A DNA stretch of 63,142 nt, taken from NCBI RefSeq assembly GCF_030271255.1, contig NZ_JASJOM010000015.1, forward strand, positions 1-63,142, read 5' to 3'. The notes under the pieces were generated by a model, which was not told the DNA's origin, searched no databases, and saw only the letters and a program-made list of their open reading frames with translations. Positions 14,858 through 29,290 of the stretch are shown here, piece after piece (within the stretch, counting starts at the first letter, position 1; each line of letters opens with the position of its first letter). The position numbers and the translations under genes are program-made. Origin of the DNA: Peribacillus folii (GTDB taxonomy: Bacteria > Bacillota > Bacilli > Bacillales > DSM-1321).

Positions 14858-15802
14858 TCAGTCGTCTTTACGAAGACCTAAGCCTAATTCCTCTAGCTTC
14901 GCTTTCACTTCTTCAAGTGATTTGCGGCCTAGATTACGTACTTTCATCATATCTTCTTCCGTCTTATGAGCAAGCTCTTGAACGGTATTGATTCCAGCAC
15001 GCTTCAAGCAGTTGTAAGAACGAACAGAAAGGTCTAATTCTTCGATGGTCATCTCAAGAACTTTTTCTTTTTGATCTTCTTCTTTTTCAACCATAATTTC
15101 AGCATTTTGAGCTTCATCGGTTAAACCGACAAAAATGTTCAGATGCTCTGTTAAAATCTTAGCTCCAAGTGCTACCGCTTCTTGCGGACCAGTACTGCCA
15201 TCAGTCCAGACATCGAACGTTAACTTGTCAAAGTTAGACAACTGTCCTACACGTGTATTTTCAACTTGGAAAGATACTCGTGAAACCGGAGTGTAAAGAG
15301 CATCGATTGGAATGACACCAATTGGCTGATCTTCTCTCTTGTTTTGAACAGCAGGAGTGTAGCCGCGGCCGCGACGTGCAGATAAACGCATACGCATATG
15401 ACCGTTTTTACCAATTGTAGCAATATATAAATCCGGATTAAGAATTTCTACATCACTATCATGAGTGATATCAGCAGCCGTGATGACTCCGTCACCTTGA
15501 ACGTCAATTTCCAGCGTCTTCTCTTCATCAGAGTAAATCTTAAGAGCCAGTTTCTTCACATTAAGAATGATAGATGTTACATCTTCCACGACGCCTTCAA
15601 TTGTTGAGAACTCATGTAGCACTCCATCAATTTGTATAGCTGTGACAGCAGCACCTGGGAGTGAGGATAAAAGGATACGACGTAAGGAGTTACCCAATGT
15701 AGTACCATACCCACGCTCTAGTGGCTCTACGACGAATTTACCGAATTTGGTATCGTCGTTGATTTCAACCGTTTCGATTTTTGGTTTTTCTATTTCGATC
15801 AT
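14858..15802 (-). CDS. rpoA: DNA-directed RNA polymerase subunit alpha
   Basis: 314 residues, the B. subtilis length, starting [14 protein letters not shown] at 15802 with GGAGGG nine bases upstream. The N-terminal domain (about 1-230) dimerises and holds beta and beta'; [20 protein letters not shown] is its hallmark. The C-terminal domain (about 245-314), with [14 protein letters not shown] and [16 protein letters not shown], binds UP elements and activators. It lies between rpsK and rplQ, with a candidate promoter of its own in the 177-base gap upstream. Confidence 0.98.
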   Translation of the reverse strand: MIEIEKPKIETVEINDDTKFGKFVVEPLERGYGTTLGNSLRRILLSSLPGAAVTAIQIDGVLHEFSTIEGVVEDVTSIILNVKKLALKIYSDEEKTLEIDVQGDGVITAADITHDSDVEILNPDLYIATIGKNGHMRMRLSARRGRGYTPAVQNKREDQPIGVIPIDALYTPVSRVSFQVENTRVGQLSNFDKLTFDVWTDGSTGPQEAVALGAKILTEHLNIFVGLTDEAQNAEIMVEKEEDQKEKVLEMTIEELDLSVRSYNCLKRAGINTVQELAHKTEEDMMKVRNLGRKSLEEVKAKLEELGLGLRKDD

Positions 15803-15934
15803 CAATAAACCCTCCTTCAAAACGTCAAAACCCCGGCAAGCAAACTATGTCACTTAAGCCGAAATTCCCCATGTATACGTTCCCGCTGTGCGCAACAACT
15901 GAAAATTAATCTTCTGTAAGAACGCAAACTCAGT

Positions 15935-15963
15935 ATTATATCCCATTATTGACAGGAATACAA
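15935..15963 (-). promoter_or_regulatory. candidate internal promoter upstream of rpoA
   Basis: On the minus strand -35 TTGTAT (15958-15963), a 17-base spacer and -10 TATAAT (15935-15940) lie in the unusually wide rpsK-rpoA gap. This could raise alpha and L17 synthesis independently of the upstream operon. Confidence 0.55.
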
Positions 15964-15979
15964 AATCTATACAGAAAAA

Positions 15980-16384
<405 letters not shown>

Positions 16385-16391
16385 TTACTAA

Positions 16392-16757
16392 TTATTTTTT
16401 CTTGTTAGCTACTGTACGACGAGGTCCTTTACGCGTACGAGCATTGTTTTTTGTGTTTTGACCGCGAACAGGAAGACCACGACGGTGACGTAAACCACGG
16501 TATGAACCGATTTCCATTAAACGTTTGATGTTTAGGGAAATTTCACGACGAAGGTCGCCTTCTACTTTAAGCTTGTCAATGATATCACGAATTTTATTCA
16601 ATTCGTCTTCCGTTAAGTCACGAACGCGAGTTTCTTCAGAAACGCCTGCTTCTGCAAGAACTTTCATCGCTGTTTGTTTTCCAATACCATATATATATGT
16701 TAATGAGATAACAATACGTTTGTCACGGGGAATATCTACTCCAGCAATACGTGCCAT
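16392..16757 (-). CDS. rpsM: 30S ribosomal protein S13
   Basis: 121 residues, starting [14 protein letters not shown] at 16757 with GAAGGAGGTG upstream. S13 lies in the 30S head and contacts S19 and the P-site tRNA through its basic tail ([17 protein letters not shown]). YIYGIG and [17 protein letters not shown] are typical. It lies between rpmJ and rpsK, with 22 bases on either side. Confidence 0.98.
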   Translation of the reverse strand: MARIAGVDIPRDKRIVISLTYIYGIGKQTAMKVLAEAGVSEETRVRDLTEDELNKIRDIIDKLKVEGDLRREISLNIKRLMEIGSYRGLRHRRGLPVRGQNTKNNARTRKGPRRTVANKKK

Positions 16758-16779
16758 GCTTGAGTGCACCTCCTTCTAT

Positions 16780-16899
<120 letters not shown>

Positions 16900-16934
16900 C
16901 TAACCTCCTTATACAGATCGGAGCGTAACCGGAA

Positions 16935-17153
16935 TTATTTGAACCGGTATGTGATTCTGCCGCGAGTTAGATCATACGGGGAAAGCTCAACCGTAACTTT
17001 ATCTCCAGGCAAAATGCGAATAAAGTGCATACGAATTTTACCGGATACATGAGCTAAAACAGTATGACCATTTTCTAATTCTACCTTAAACATTGCATTT
17101 GGCAAAGTCTCTTGTACTGTGCCTTCTACTTCAATTACATCATCTTTCGCCAT
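16935..17153 (-). CDS. infA: translation initiation factor IF-1
   Basis: 72 residues, an S1-like OB-fold protein that occupies the A site during initiation with IF2 and IF3. It starts [15 protein letters not shown] at 17153; the frame extends upstream only because it runs into the decayed map gene. AAGGGAG lies ten bases before the start. [19 protein letters not shown] and [11 protein letters not shown] are diagnostic. Confidence 0.98.
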   Translation of the reverse strand: MAKDDVIEVEGTVQETLPNAMFKVELENGHTVLAHVSGKIRMHFIRILPGDKVTVELSPYDLTRGRITYRFK

Positions 17154-17164
17154 TAAAGTGATTC

Positions 17165-17664
17165 TCCCTTCTCTATGCGTGGACCTATAAAAGGTACACA
17201 TCTTTCCGTCAACATTACTACAGTCCAATCATCCTCATAAGTCATACAATTCTGCATCAAGTATTCACCATTTTGTAGAACCAGGCTTTAACTGAGGACC
17301 TTTATCAGTTGGACCGAAATGAGGGGTTTAAGGTCCTCATGTAAGTCTTGACCGATTCCGTGACCGACATACTCTCGAAATGAGAAGCAATTGGTCTCGA
17401 CATAGGTTTGAATAGCATGGGAGATGTTTGAAAGGCGCACGCCTGACATAGCTTCTTTCAACTCTCTATATCACGACTCTTTTGGAATCCCAATAGAGTC
17501 ACTGCATTTCTTCATCAATTTTGCCGACCGGATATGTCCGTGAAGATCACTTAGAAAGTAATCGCCCAATTCAGGGAATACCAAGTACAAGAACCTGATT
17601 AATAAATGTGCGAATGCTCGCGAAATCCATTATACCCTTTGTAATAAAGGATTGCACCAAGTTT
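17165..17664 (-). pseudogene. map: decayed methionine aminopeptidase gene
   Basis: The map gene normally lies between adk and infA. Here the minus strand carries only fragments in shifting frames: [45 protein letters not shown], then [15 protein letters not shown], and EDDWTVV with VDGKMC near the end. They match successive blocks of type I MetAP, including the metal-site segment [12 protein letters not shown]. The first 60 or so codons are gone, and stops and frameshifts run throughout. No product can be made, so N-terminal Met removal must rely on another map copy elsewhere in the genome. Confidence 0.9.
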
Positions 17665-17714
17665 AAATAGTAAGTTGTAAAAATGGTATGAAATTCATAA
17701 ATTAATCCAGACGA

Positions 17715-18389
<675 letters not shown>

Positions 18390-18428
18390 CTATAATGGGT
18401 AAAGGGAACAAGGTGTTCCCAAAACTCA

Positions 18429-19724
18429 TTACTTTATAAAGCCTTTGTAGTGTCTCTTCACAAGCTGTGATTCCAGCTGCTTCATCGTATCAAGGGCAAC
18501 CCCGACAACGATCAGCAAGCTTGTGCCGCCAATCTGTGCAGATTGAGGCAAATCAGCAATCTTAATGAAAACTACCGGCAAAACGGCAATGGCGGCTAAA
18601 AAGATAGAGCCAACAAACGTTAAGCGGTATAAAACACGTGTTAAATATTCCTGTGTACTCTTACCAGGACGAATCCCAGGCACATAGCCACCTTGCTTTT
18701 TCAAATTCTCAGCCATTTGTTCAGGATTGACCTGAATGAATGCATAAAAATACGCAAAAGCAATGATAAGAGCAACATATATGACCATTCCGATAGGATG
18801 GGTATATGTTAAATTTTCTGTAATCCAGCTAGTCACGCTGTTCTTTCCAAAGAAAGAGGCGATTGTAGTTGGAGTGATCAGAAATGCCATCGCAAAGATT
18901 ACCGGAATAACCCCCGCAGCATTGACTTTCAATGGTAAATGAGTAGACTGGCCACCCATTTGAGTACGACCTGCCGCAGCACGTTTTGCATACTGTATAG
19001 GGATTTTACGTAAGGCCTGCTGGATGAAGATGACAGCGACCACGATTGCTAATACTGCTAAAACAATAAGGACAATCGAAATGATTCGTAAGAATAATTG
19101 GTCTCCCGCATTTTCAAATTGCTGTGCGTAGATCTGGTTTGCCGTGTTCGGCAGACTAGCCACGATACCAGCAAAGATGATGATGGAGATCCCATTACCC
19201 ACGCCCTTAGCAGTGATCAGCTCCCCTAACCACAAAAGAAAAGCTGTTCCTGCCGTCAAGACAGTTGCAATGAGCAAGTATGTTGCAATTCCAGGGTTTT
19301 CAATCAACTGGCCACTTGACATATTATTGAACCCGTAAGACATACCCAAAGCTTGGATGAACCCTAGGATAATAGTGAAGTAACGAGTGAATTGAGCTAA
19401 TTTACGACGCCCTGCTTCACCTTGCTTAGACCATTCAGCGAACTTAGGAACAACGTCCATTTGTAACAGCTGAACGATGATGGATGCCGTGATGTATGGC
19501 ATGATCCCCATCGCTAGGATTGAAAAGTTTTGCAGTGCACCGCCGCCAAAGGTATTTAAAAGACCGATGACGCTTAGCTGGTCCTGTTGAGCAAGAAAAT
19601 CGGCATTCACATGCGGTACAGGTATAAATGTACCGATGCGATAGACGATTAACATGAGAAGGGTAAAAATAATCTTGTTCCTTATTTCACCCACGCGCAT
19701 AAAATTGGAGATCGTGCGAAACAT
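18429..19724 (-). CDS. secY: SecY, protein translocase channel subunit
   Basis: 431 residues with ten predicted membrane segments, forming the SecYEG pore for secreted and membrane proteins. RIGTFIPVPHV, GIMPYITASIIVQLLQ (the plug and segment 2 region) and the cytosolic loops PIQYAKR and YVPGIRPGKSTQEYL are conserved. Its ATG overlaps the rplO stop by one base (TAATG), so translation is probably coupled. SecE, its partner, is encoded at 46.1 kb. Confidence 0.98.
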   Translation of the reverse strand: MFRTISNFMRVGEIRNKIIFTLLMLIVYRIGTFIPVPHVNADFLAQQDQLSVIGLLNTFGGGALQNFSILAMGIMPYITASIIVQLLQMDVVPKFAEWSKQGEAGRRKLAQFTRYFTIILGFIQALGMSYGFNNMSSGQLIENPGIATYLLIATVLTAGTAFLLWLGELITAKGVGNGISIIIFAGIVASLPNTANQIYAQQFENAGDQLFLRIISIVLIVLAVLAIVVAVIFIQQALRKIPIQYAKRAAAGRTQMGGQSTHLPLKVNAAGVIPVIFAMAFLITPTTIASFFGKNSVTSWITENLTYTHPIGMVIYVALIIAFAYFYAFIQVNPEQMAENLKKQGGYVPGIRPGKSTQEYLTRVLYRLTFVGSIFLAAIAVLPVVFIKIADLPQSAQIGGTSLLIVVGVALDTMKQLESQLVKRHYKGFIK

Positions 19725-20164
19725 TAGATCACCTCTGTTTTACCGCCAGCAGCTTCGATAGCTTCTTTTGCAGTAGAAGAGAATTTGTGAGCTTTAACAG
19801 TAAGCTTTTTCTCAATGCTTCCTTTGGCAAGAATTTTGATTCCTGCTTTTTCTTTACTTACAACTCCAGACTCAAGTAAAAGAGCTGGTGTTACTTCAGT
19901 ACCGTCTTCGAAAAGATTTAACGTATCAAGATTCACGATAGCGTAGTCTTTACGGTTAACGTTAGTAAATCCACGTTTAGGCAAACGTCTGAATAGAGGA
20001 GTTTGACCCCCTTCAAATCCAAGGCGTACACCGCCGCCGGAGCGAGCGTTTTGACCTTTGTGTCCTTTACCTGCTGTTTTACCGTTACCAGATCCAATAC
20101 CGCGACCTTTACGTTTACGTTCTTTACGAGAACCTTCTGCAGCTTTTAACTCATGAAGTTTCAT
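19724..20164 (-). CDS. rplO: 50S ribosomal protein L15
   Basis: 146 residues. L15 is a late-assembly protein of the large subunit. The long basic glycine-rich N-terminal arm ([20 protein letters not shown]) and [18 protein letters not shown] are diagnostic. The gene follows rpmD by 32 bases and overlaps secY by one base. Confidence 0.98.
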   Translation of the reverse strand: MKLHELKAAEGSRKERKRKGRGIGSGNGKTAGKGHKGQNARSGGGVRLGFEGGQTPLFRRLPKRGFTNVNRKDYAIVNLDTLNLFEDGTEVTPALLLESGVVSKEKAGIKILAKGSIEKKLTVKAHKFSSTAKEAIEAAGGKTEVI

Positions 20165-20196
20165 GTTGGCACCTCCTTGTTAAGATAAAAATTATT

Positions 20197-20379
20197 TTAT
20201 TGTTCTTTTACAGTAACAAGATGAGCAACTTTGGTAATCATACCGCGGATCGCAGGGTTATCTTCTTGAATAACCGTTTGATGCATTTTGCGTAAACCCA
20301 AAGTGTTGACTGTAACACGTTGATCTTCAGGACGACCAATCAAGCTGCGAGTGAGGGTAATTTCTAATTTATTAGCCAT
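20197..20379 (-). CDS. rpmD: 50S ribosomal protein L30
   Basis: 60 residues. [20 protein letters not shown] and [17 protein letters not shown] are the family signature. It lies 16 bases after rpsE, with GGAGG before its ATG. Confidence 0.98.
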   Translation of the reverse strand: MANKLEITLTRSLIGRPEDQRVTVNTLGLRKMHQTVIQEDNPAIRGMITKVAHLVTVKEQ

Positions 20380-20395
20380 AATTCGATTTCCCTCC

Positions 20396-20896
20396 TTATC
20401 CTAACAGTTCTTGTACTGATTTTCCACGTAACTTAGCTACGTCTTCAGCACGTTTCAATTGCTTCAATCCTTCGATTGTTGCGCGAACCATATTGATAGG
20501 TGTATTAGTACCCAATGATTTAGACAAGATATCGCTAACTCCGCCTAATTCAAGTACCGCACGAACAGGACCACCAGCAATTACTCCTGTACCTTCAGAA
20601 GCTGGTTTCAAAAGAATGTGACCTGCGCCATAGCGACCGTTCACAAGGTGAGGAATTGTAGTTCCAACCATTGGTACAGTAATTAGATTTTTCTTAGCAT
20701 CCTCAATAGCTTTACGGATTGCATCCGGAACTTCTTGAGCTTTACCAGTACCAAATCCAACATGACCATTTTTATCACCAACAACAACTAGTGCAGTGAA
20801 ACGGAAACGACGCCCGCCTTTAACAACTTTAGCTACACGATTTACTGTAACTACGCGTTCTTCAAGTTCTAATTTATTAGGATCAATGCTACGCAT
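20396..20896 (-). CDS. rpsE: 30S ribosomal protein S5
   Basis: 166 residues with an N-terminal double-stranded-RNA-binding fold and a C-terminal alpha-beta domain. S5 helps maintain decoding fidelity and mRNA entry. [15 protein letters not shown] and [15 protein letters not shown] are typical; the loop positions linked to spectinomycin resistance look ordinary ([11 protein letters not shown]). It starts 22 bases after rplR. Confidence 0.98.
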   Translation of the reverse strand: MRSIDPNKLELEERVVTVNRVAKVVKGGRRFRFTALVVVGDKNGHVGFGTGKAQEVPDAIRKAIEDAKKNLITVPMVGTTIPHLVNGRYGAGHILLKPASEGTGVIAGGPVRAVLELGGVSDILSKSLGTNTPINMVRATIEGLKQLKRAEDVAKLRGKSVQELLG

Positions 20897-20918
20897 CTGT
20901 TATGTCCCTCCTTATCCA

Positions 20919-21281
20919 TTAAAATTCTAAGCCGTTTTCACGAGCAGCGTCAGCCAATGCTTTAACACGACCATGGAAGAGGTAACCGCCGCGGTCAAAT
21001 ACCACAGCTTTGTAACCTTTTTCAACAGCACGTTTCGCAATAAGTTCGCCAACTTTTTGAGCTGCTTCAGCATTGCTACTAGCTTCGATACCGATCTCTT
21101 TATCAAGAGTTGAAGCACTTGCCAATGTTACGCCTTTTGCATCGTCAATTAATTGTGCGTAAATGTGTTTGTTTGAACGAAACACATTTAAACGAGGACG
21201 AGCTTCTGTTCCAGAAAGCTTAGCACGTACACGCGCATGTCTTTTCTGACGAGTAGCATTTTTATCAAGCTTCGTAATCAT
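20919..21281 (-). CDS. rplR: 50S ribosomal protein L18
   Basis: 120 residues. L18 binds 5S rRNA together with L5. [20 protein letters not shown] and the C-terminal [20 protein letters not shown] are diagnostic. GGAGTGA lies before the start. It lies between rplF and rpsE in the spc operon. Confidence 0.98.
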   Translation of the reverse strand: MITKLDKNATRQKRHARVRAKLSGTEARPRLNVFRSNKHIYAQLIDDAKGVTLASASTLDKEIGIEASSNAEAAQKVGELIAKRAVEKGYKAVVFDRGGYLFHGRVKALADAARENGLEF

Positions 21282-21313
21282 TTACGTCACTCCTTTCGTT
21301 TACTTATGCGGCA

Positions 21314-21850
21314 TTACTTACCAGTTTTACCTTCTTTACGGCGAACGAATTCACCTTGGTAACGAATCCCTTTGCCTTTATACGGCTCAGGTGGGCGTAC
21401 ATCACGGATATTAGCTGCAAGAGCTCCTACACGTTCTTTGTTAGCGCCTCTTACGATTACTTTTGTATTAGAAGGAACTTCGACTTCAACGCCAGCTTCT
21501 GGCTCTATTTCTACAGGGTGTGAGTATCCTACGTTAAGGATAAGCTTAGTACCTTGCTTTTGTGCACGGTAACCGACCCCAATAAGTTCAAGTGATTTCT
21601 CAAATCCTTTAGATACACCTTCAACCATGTTAAAGAGAAGTGCGCGAGTAGTACCGTGTAAAGAACGGTGTGTCTTCTCATCGGACGGACGTGTAACAGT
21701 TAACACGTTCTCTTCAACAGCGATTGATAGGTCAGGACTGAATGATCTAGTTAATTCACCTTTAGGACCTTTAACAGTCACTTCACTTCCGTTAATAGTA
21801 ACCGTTACGCCTGCAGGGATTTCAATAGGCTTTTTACCTATACGAGACAT
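21314..21850 (-). CDS. rplF: 50S ribosomal protein L6
   Basis: 178 residues, with two repeated alpha-beta domains, near the factor-binding site. [17 protein letters not shown] marks the start at 21850, with GGAGGTG upstream. The C-terminal [20 protein letters not shown] is the family signature. It starts 30 bases after rpsH. Confidence 0.98.
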   Translation of the reverse strand: MSRIGKKPIEIPAGVTVTINGSEVTVKGPKGELTRSFSPDLSIAVEENVLTVTRPSDEKTHRSLHGTTRALLFNMVEGVSKGFEKSLELIGVGYRAQKQGTKLILNVGYSHPVEIEPEAGVEVEVPSNTKVIVRGANKERVGALAANIRDVRPPEPYKGKGIRYQGEFVRRKEGKTGK

Positions 21851-21880
21851 AATGTGCACCTCCATTCTTGTGAAAATGTA

Positions 21881-22279
21881 TTACCAAACGTATGCTAAAA
21901 CTTCTCCGCCAACTTGTTTAGAGCGAGCTTCCTTGTCTGTTAAAACTCCGTGAGAAGTAGAAACAATTGCGATACCTAAACCGTTTAGAACGCGTGGTAC
22001 CTCTCCTGTTTTTGCATATACACGCAAACCAGGTTTGCTGATACGTTTCAGACCAGTGATAACACGTTCGTTGTTTGCACCGTATTTTAAGAAGATACGG
22101 ATGATACCTTGTTTGTTGTCTTCGATTAATTCAAAGTCACGTACGAAGCCTTCACGCTTTAAGATCTCAGCGATTTCCTTTTTGATCTTTGAAGCAGGAA
22201 CTTCTAGTTTTTCGTGACGAACCATATTCGCATTACGGATGCGAGTAAGCATATCTGCAATAGGATCTGTCATGACCAT
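21881..22279 (-). CDS. rpsH: 30S ribosomal protein S8
   Basis: 132 residues, starting [16 protein letters not shown] as in B. subtilis. S8 binds the central domain of 16S rRNA and in enteric bacteria represses the spc operon. The C-terminal [19 protein letters not shown] is the family motif. It starts 30 bases after rpsN. Confidence 0.98.
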   Translation of the reverse strand: MVMTDPIADMLTRIRNANMVRHEKLEVPASKIKKEIAEILKREGFVRDFELIEDNKQGIIRIFLKYGANNERVITGLKRISKPGLRVYAKTGEVPRVLNGLGIAIVSTSHGVLTDKEARSKQVGGEVLAYVW

Positions 22280-22309
22280 TTTATTTTACCTCCTTCCCAA
22301 ACTCGGGTT

Positions 22310-22513
<204 letters not shown>

Positions 22514-22525
22514 TTAGAGATTACT

Positions 22526-23065
22526 TTACTTTTGGAACGGCATTCCAACTTGAGTAAGTAGTTCACGAGCTTCTTCGTCAGTGTTGGCAGTCGTTACGAT
22601 AACGATGTCCATACCACGAACCTTGCTCACTTTATCGTAATCAATCTCAGGGAAGATAAGTTGCTCTTTAACACCTAATGTATAGTTCCCACGTCCGTCA
22701 AAGGATTTCTTTGAAACGCCGCGGAAATCACGTACACGTGGTAAAGATACAGATACTAGCTTATCAAGGAACTGATACATACGCTCTCCACGTAGTGTAA
22801 CTTTCGCTCCGATAGGCATACCTTCACGCAAACGGAAGCCTGCGATTGATTTTTTTGCTTTTGTTACAACAGGTTTTTGACCAGTGATCAATGTAAGTTC
22901 TTCAACAGCTGTATCTAAAGCTTTAGAGTTAGCTACTGCGTCACCCACACCCATGTTAATAACGATTTTTTCAATGCTCGGTACTTGCATTACTGAATTA
23001 TAGTTGAATTTACCCATCAATGATGGTGTAATTTCACTTTTGAATTTTTCTTTAAGGCGGCTCAT
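22526..23065 (-). CDS. rplE: 50S ribosomal protein L5
   Basis: 179 residues. L5 binds 5S rRNA and contacts the P-site tRNA and the S13 bridge. [20 protein letters not shown] and [15 protein letters not shown] are signatures, as is [19 protein letters not shown] near the end. It follows rplX by 29 bases. Confidence 0.98.
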   Translation of the reverse strand: MSRLKEKFKSEITPSLMGKFNYNSVMQVPSIEKIVINMGVGDAVANSKALDTAVEELTLITGQKPVVTKAKKSIAGFRLREGMPIGAKVTLRGERMYQFLDKLVSVSLPRVRDFRGVSKKSFDGRGNYTLGVKEQLIFPEIDYDKVSKVRGMDIVIVTTANTDEEARELLTQVGMPFQK

Positions 23066-23094
23066 TGCTTAGTGTACCTCCCTTCATTTATGGC

Positions 23095-23406
23095 TTATTT
23101 ATCTAAAGATTCACCTGATATTTTAGCTACGCGTACTTTTTTACCATTTTCGATCTTGTATCCAACACGAGTCGGTTTACCTGATTTAGGATCAAGAGGC
23201 ATTACATTGGAAACGTGAATAGCAGCTTCCTTGCTGATGATTCCACCTTGTGGATTGATCTGAGAAGGCTTGGAATGCTTTTTCACGATGTTAATTCCTT
23301 CTACAAGCACACGATTTTGTTTCGGATATGCTGCAAGAATTGTTCCTTGTTTGCCTTTGTCCTTACCAGAGATGACTACGACTTTGTCACCTTTTTTAAC
23401 ATGCAT
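23095..23406 (-). CDS. rplX: 50S ribosomal protein L24
   Basis: 103 residues, starting [20 protein letters not shown] at 23406 with GGAGGTG upstream. L24 initiates large-subunit assembly and has a KOW motif in its first third. The frame is open further upstream without a ribosome site, so the short form is chosen. Confidence 0.98.
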   Translation of the reverse strand: MHVKKGDKVVVISGKDKGKQGTILAAYPKQNRVLVEGINIVKKHSKPSQINPQGGIISKEAAIHVSNVMPLDPKSGKPTRVGYKIENGKKVRVAKISGESLDK

Positions 23407-23449
23407 TAGCTTGGCACCTCCTTGAAAGGCTTTATACAAATTTTACATA

Positions 23450-23839
<390 letters not shown>

Positions 23840-23859
23840 TTAGCTTAATCCGAACTATA

Positions 23860-24123
23860 TTAAATGATTACTGCTTTTTCTACTACTTCTACAAGACGGA
23901 AGCGTTTTGTAGCTGAAAGTGGACGAGTTTCCATGATACGCACTACGTCGCCTGCTTTAGCTTCGTTTAGCTCGTCATGAGCTTTAAACTTTTTAGAGTA
24001 TTTCACGCGTTTACCGTATAAAGAATGCTTTTTATAGGTTTCTACAACAACTGTTACCGTTTTATCCATTTTGTCGGATACTACGCGGCCAGTGTAGACT
24101 TTGCGTTGGTTGCGTTCGCTCAT
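23860..24123 (-). CDS. rpsQ: 30S ribosomal protein S17
   Basis: 87 residues, an OB-fold protein needed for early 16S folding. [20 protein letters not shown] starts at 24123 with GGAGG upstream, and [20 protein letters not shown] is the C-terminal signature. It lies 18 bases after rpmC. Confidence 0.98.
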   Translation of the reverse strand: MSERNQRKVYTGRVVSDKMDKTVTVVVETYKKHSLYGKRVKYSKKFKAHDELNEAKAGDVVRIMETRPLSATKRFRLVEVVEKAVII

Positions 24124-24141
24124 TCTGCAAACCTCCATTCA

Positions 24142-25427
<1,286 letters not shown>

Positions 25428-25430
25428 AGA

Positions 25431-25772
25431 TTACCCCTCCTTCTTTTCTGATACAACGATTGTAATATGACTAGTACGTTTGTTTATTGCACTCGCACGA
25501 CCTTGAGCGCGAGGACGGAAACGTTTTAATGTTGGTCCTTCGTTAACGTATGCCTCTGAAACGACTAGGTTATTGATATCCATTTCGTAGTTATGTTCTG
25601 CATTTGCAATAGCGGAATTCAAAACTTTTTCTACGACTGGAGAAGCAGATTTTGGTGTTAAGCGAAGAATCGCCACTGCTTCACCTACTTGTTTTCCTCG
25701 AATTAAGTCTGCGACTAAACGCACTTTACGAGGAGCAATACGAACTGTTCTAGCAACAGCTTTTGCTTGCAT
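25431..25772 (-). CDS. rplV: 50S ribosomal protein L22
   Basis: 113 residues, starting [20 protein letters not shown] at 25772 with GAGGG upstream. L22 lines the peptide exit tunnel; its beta-hairpin loop ([16 protein letters not shown]) forms the constriction where macrolide-resistance changes occur, and it looks ordinary here. It lies 17 bases after rpsS. Confidence 0.98.
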   Translation of the reverse strand: MQAKAVARTVRIAPRKVRLVADLIRGKQVGEAVAILRLTPKSASPVVEKVLNSAIANAEHNYEMDINNLVVSEAYVNEGPTLKRFRPRAQGRASAINKRTSHITIVVSEKKEG

Positions 25773-25789
25773 GAGATGCCCTCCTCTCA

Positions 25790-26977
<1,188 letters not shown>

Positions 26978-26985
26978 CTAATGAA

Positions 26986-27270
26986 TTAAGCCTCAAATAG
27001 CTCGATTTCTTTGCTGTCAGCAGTTAATTTAACAATAGCTTTACGGCGCTTGTTAGTATAGCCTGCGTGTTTGCCCATACGTTTAAATTTACCTTTGTAG
27101 TTCATGATGTTAACTTTCTCAACTTTAACGCCGAAAATTTCTTGAACAGCATCTTTAACTTGAGTTTTGTTAGCTCTAACATCAACTTCAAATGTATATT
27201 TTTTTTCAGCCATTACGTCTGAAGAGCGTTCAGTGATTACGGGGCGCTTAATGATATCGCGTGCATCCAT
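26986..27270 (-). CDS. rplW: 50S ribosomal protein L23
   Basis: 94 residues. L23 is the main docking site at the tunnel exit for trigger factor and [23 protein letters not shown] and [20 protein letters not shown] are typical. Its ATG overlaps the rplD stop by one base (TAATG). Confidence 0.98.
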   Translation of the reverse strand: MDARDIIKRPVITERSSDVMAEKKYTFEVDVRANKTQVKDAVQEIFGVKVEKVNIMNYKGKFKRMGKHAGYTNKRRKAIVKLTADSKEIELFEA

Positions 27271-27893
27271 TATGCAAGCACCTCCTCTACTTTTTCGACA
27301 GCTGATTTAGTCAAGATCAATTTGTTGTGTGATACAACATCAAGAACATTAAGACCAACAGCTTCCACTACAGTAACACCAGGGATGTTACGTGCAGAAA
27401 GAGCAACTTTCTCATCTAATCCGTCAGTAACGATCAACGTTTTAGTATCAACAGAAAGGTTTTTAAGTACTGCTACAAATTCTTTTGTTTTTGGAGCTTC
27501 GAAAGACAAGCTCTCAAGTACCAAAATGTTCTCTTCCAATGCCTTTGCAGACAATGCAGATTTAATAGCTAAACGACGAACCTTTTTAGGTAGCTTGTAA
27601 GAGTATGATCTTGGAGTTGGACCAAAGACGATACCACCGCCACGCCATTGTGGAGAACGGATAGAACCTTGACGCGCACGTCCAGTTCCTTTTTGTTTCC
27701 AAGGTTTACGTCCACCGCCTGCAACTTCAGAACGGTTTTTAACTTTGTGAGTTCCTTGACGTAAGGAAGCTCTTTGCATGATGATTGCTTCGAATAATAC
27801 ATGATTGTTAGGTTCGATACCAAAGATGGATTCATTTAGTTCGATATCGCCGACTTGCGAACCCGTTTGGTTGAACAATGTAACTTTTGGCAT
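27270..27893 (-). CDS. rplD: 50S ribosomal protein L4
   Basis: 207 residues. A long internal loop ([18 protein letters not shown] region) reaches the exit-tunnel constriction and is ordinary in sequence. In E. coli L4 also represses the S10 operon. The ATG has GGAGG upstream and lies 25 bases after rplC. Confidence 0.98.
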   Translation of the reverse strand: MPKVTLFNQTGSQVGDIELNESIFGIEPNNHVLFEAIIMQRASLRQGTHKVKNRSEVAGGGRKPWKQKGTGRARQGSIRSPQWRGGGIVFGPTPRSYSYKLPKKVRRLAIKSALSAKALEENILVLESLSFEAPKTKEFVAVLKNLSVDTKTLIVTDGLDEKVALSARNIPGVTVVEAVGLNVLDVVSHNKLILTKSAVEKVEEVLA

Positions 27894-27918
27894 TATATTG
27901 CTCCTCCTTTCTTAAAAA

Positions 27919-28548
27919 TTACTTTGCTTTAACAGCAGTTTTAACTTTGATCAATGCTTTTCTAGCACCCGGTACATTACCTTTGATCAAAAGCAGGTTA
28001 CGTTCAACATCAACCTTAACGATAGCAAGGTTTTGAACAGTAATTTGTTCCCCACCCATACGTCCTGGTAAAAGTTTACCTTTGAATACGCGGTTTGGAG
28101 CTACAGGACCCATTGAACCTGGGCGACGGTGGTAACGAGAACCGTGAGACATTGGTCCGCGAGATTGTCCATGACGCTTGATAGAGCCTTGGAAACCTTT
28201 ACCTTTAGAAATTCCTGTTACATCTACTAATTCGCCTTCAGCGAAAATACTAACATTGACTTCTTGACCGATCTCATATTCAGTAAGATCCGTTCCGCGG
28301 AATTCGCGAATGAAGCGCTTAGGAGTAGTATTTGCTTTTTCAACATGTCCCTTTTCAGGTTTGTTAGAAAGCTTTTCACGTTTGTTTTCAAAACCAACTT
28401 GAACTGCTTCATAGCCATCAGTTTCTACAGTTTTCTTTTGAAGAACCACGTTATTAGCAGCTTCGATAACCGTTACCGGGATAAGTTCACCGTTTTCAGC
28501 AAAAACTTGAGTCATACCGATTTTTCTTCCTAAGATTCCTTTGGTCAT
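27919..28548 (-). CDS. rplC: 50S ribosomal protein L3
   Basis: 209 residues. L3 helps nucleate large-subunit assembly, and its central extension approaches the peptidyl-transferase centre. [20 protein letters not shown] and [20 protein letters not shown] are diagnostic, the second being the extension. It lies 40 bases after rpsJ with AGGAGGTG before its start. Confidence 0.98.
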   Translation of the reverse strand: MTKGILGRKIGMTQVFAENGELIPVTVIEAANNVVLQKKTVETDGYEAVQVGFENKREKLSNKPEKGHVEKANTTPKRFIREFRGTDLTEYEIGQEVNVSIFAEGELVDVTGISKGKGFQGSIKRHGQSRGPMSHGSRYHRRPGSMGPVAPNRVFKGKLLPGRMGGEQITVQNLAIVKVDVERNLLLIKGNVPGARKALIKVKTAVKAK

Positions 28549-28588
28549 AAGTCACACCTCCTAGAGTAATTGTTCATACTTATATGAA

Positions 28589-29028
<440 letters not shown>

Positions 29029-29057
29029 ATTATACATTAAACACAAGTTGAAAGCAA
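29029..29057 (-). promoter_or_regulatory. S10 cluster promoter, proximal
   Basis: On the minus strand -35 TTGCTT (29052-29057) and a perfect -10 TATAAT (29029-29034) have 17-base spacing. Confidence 0.7.
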
Positions 29058-29095
29058 GTAACACTTAGACTTTTCTTGTGCAACACACTTTTATT

Positions 29096-29124
29096 ATTAT
29101 ACATACTATCTAAGTGATTTACAA
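29096..29124 (-). promoter_or_regulatory. S10 cluster promoter, distal
   Basis: On the minus strand -35 TTGTAA (29119-29124) and a perfect -10 TATAAT (29096-29101) have 17-base spacing. It lies 67 bases upstream of the proximal promoter, giving tandem promoters as at rrn. Confidence 0.65.
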
Positions 29125-29216
29125 GTACATTCTTCATGGACTTTTCCATCCATTTAATTCCGTGAGAATCGATGTCGTTCATGATAGATAAAAACATGAA
29201 CGTATCCGGGTGAAAA

Positions 29217-29248
29217 CAAAAAAAGAGCAGATGGCGTCCCATCTGCTC
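29217..29248 (-). terminator. terminator of tufA (str operon)
   Basis: On the minus strand GAGCAGATGG pairs perfectly with CCATCTGCTC around a 4-base loop and is followed by T7. A smaller hairpin, GGAAGG/CCTTCC, lies just before it (29254-29270). Confidence 0.92.
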
Positions 29249-29290
29249 TCTTCGGAAGGCGTCCCTTCCAATATTCTTTTAATGAATCAA

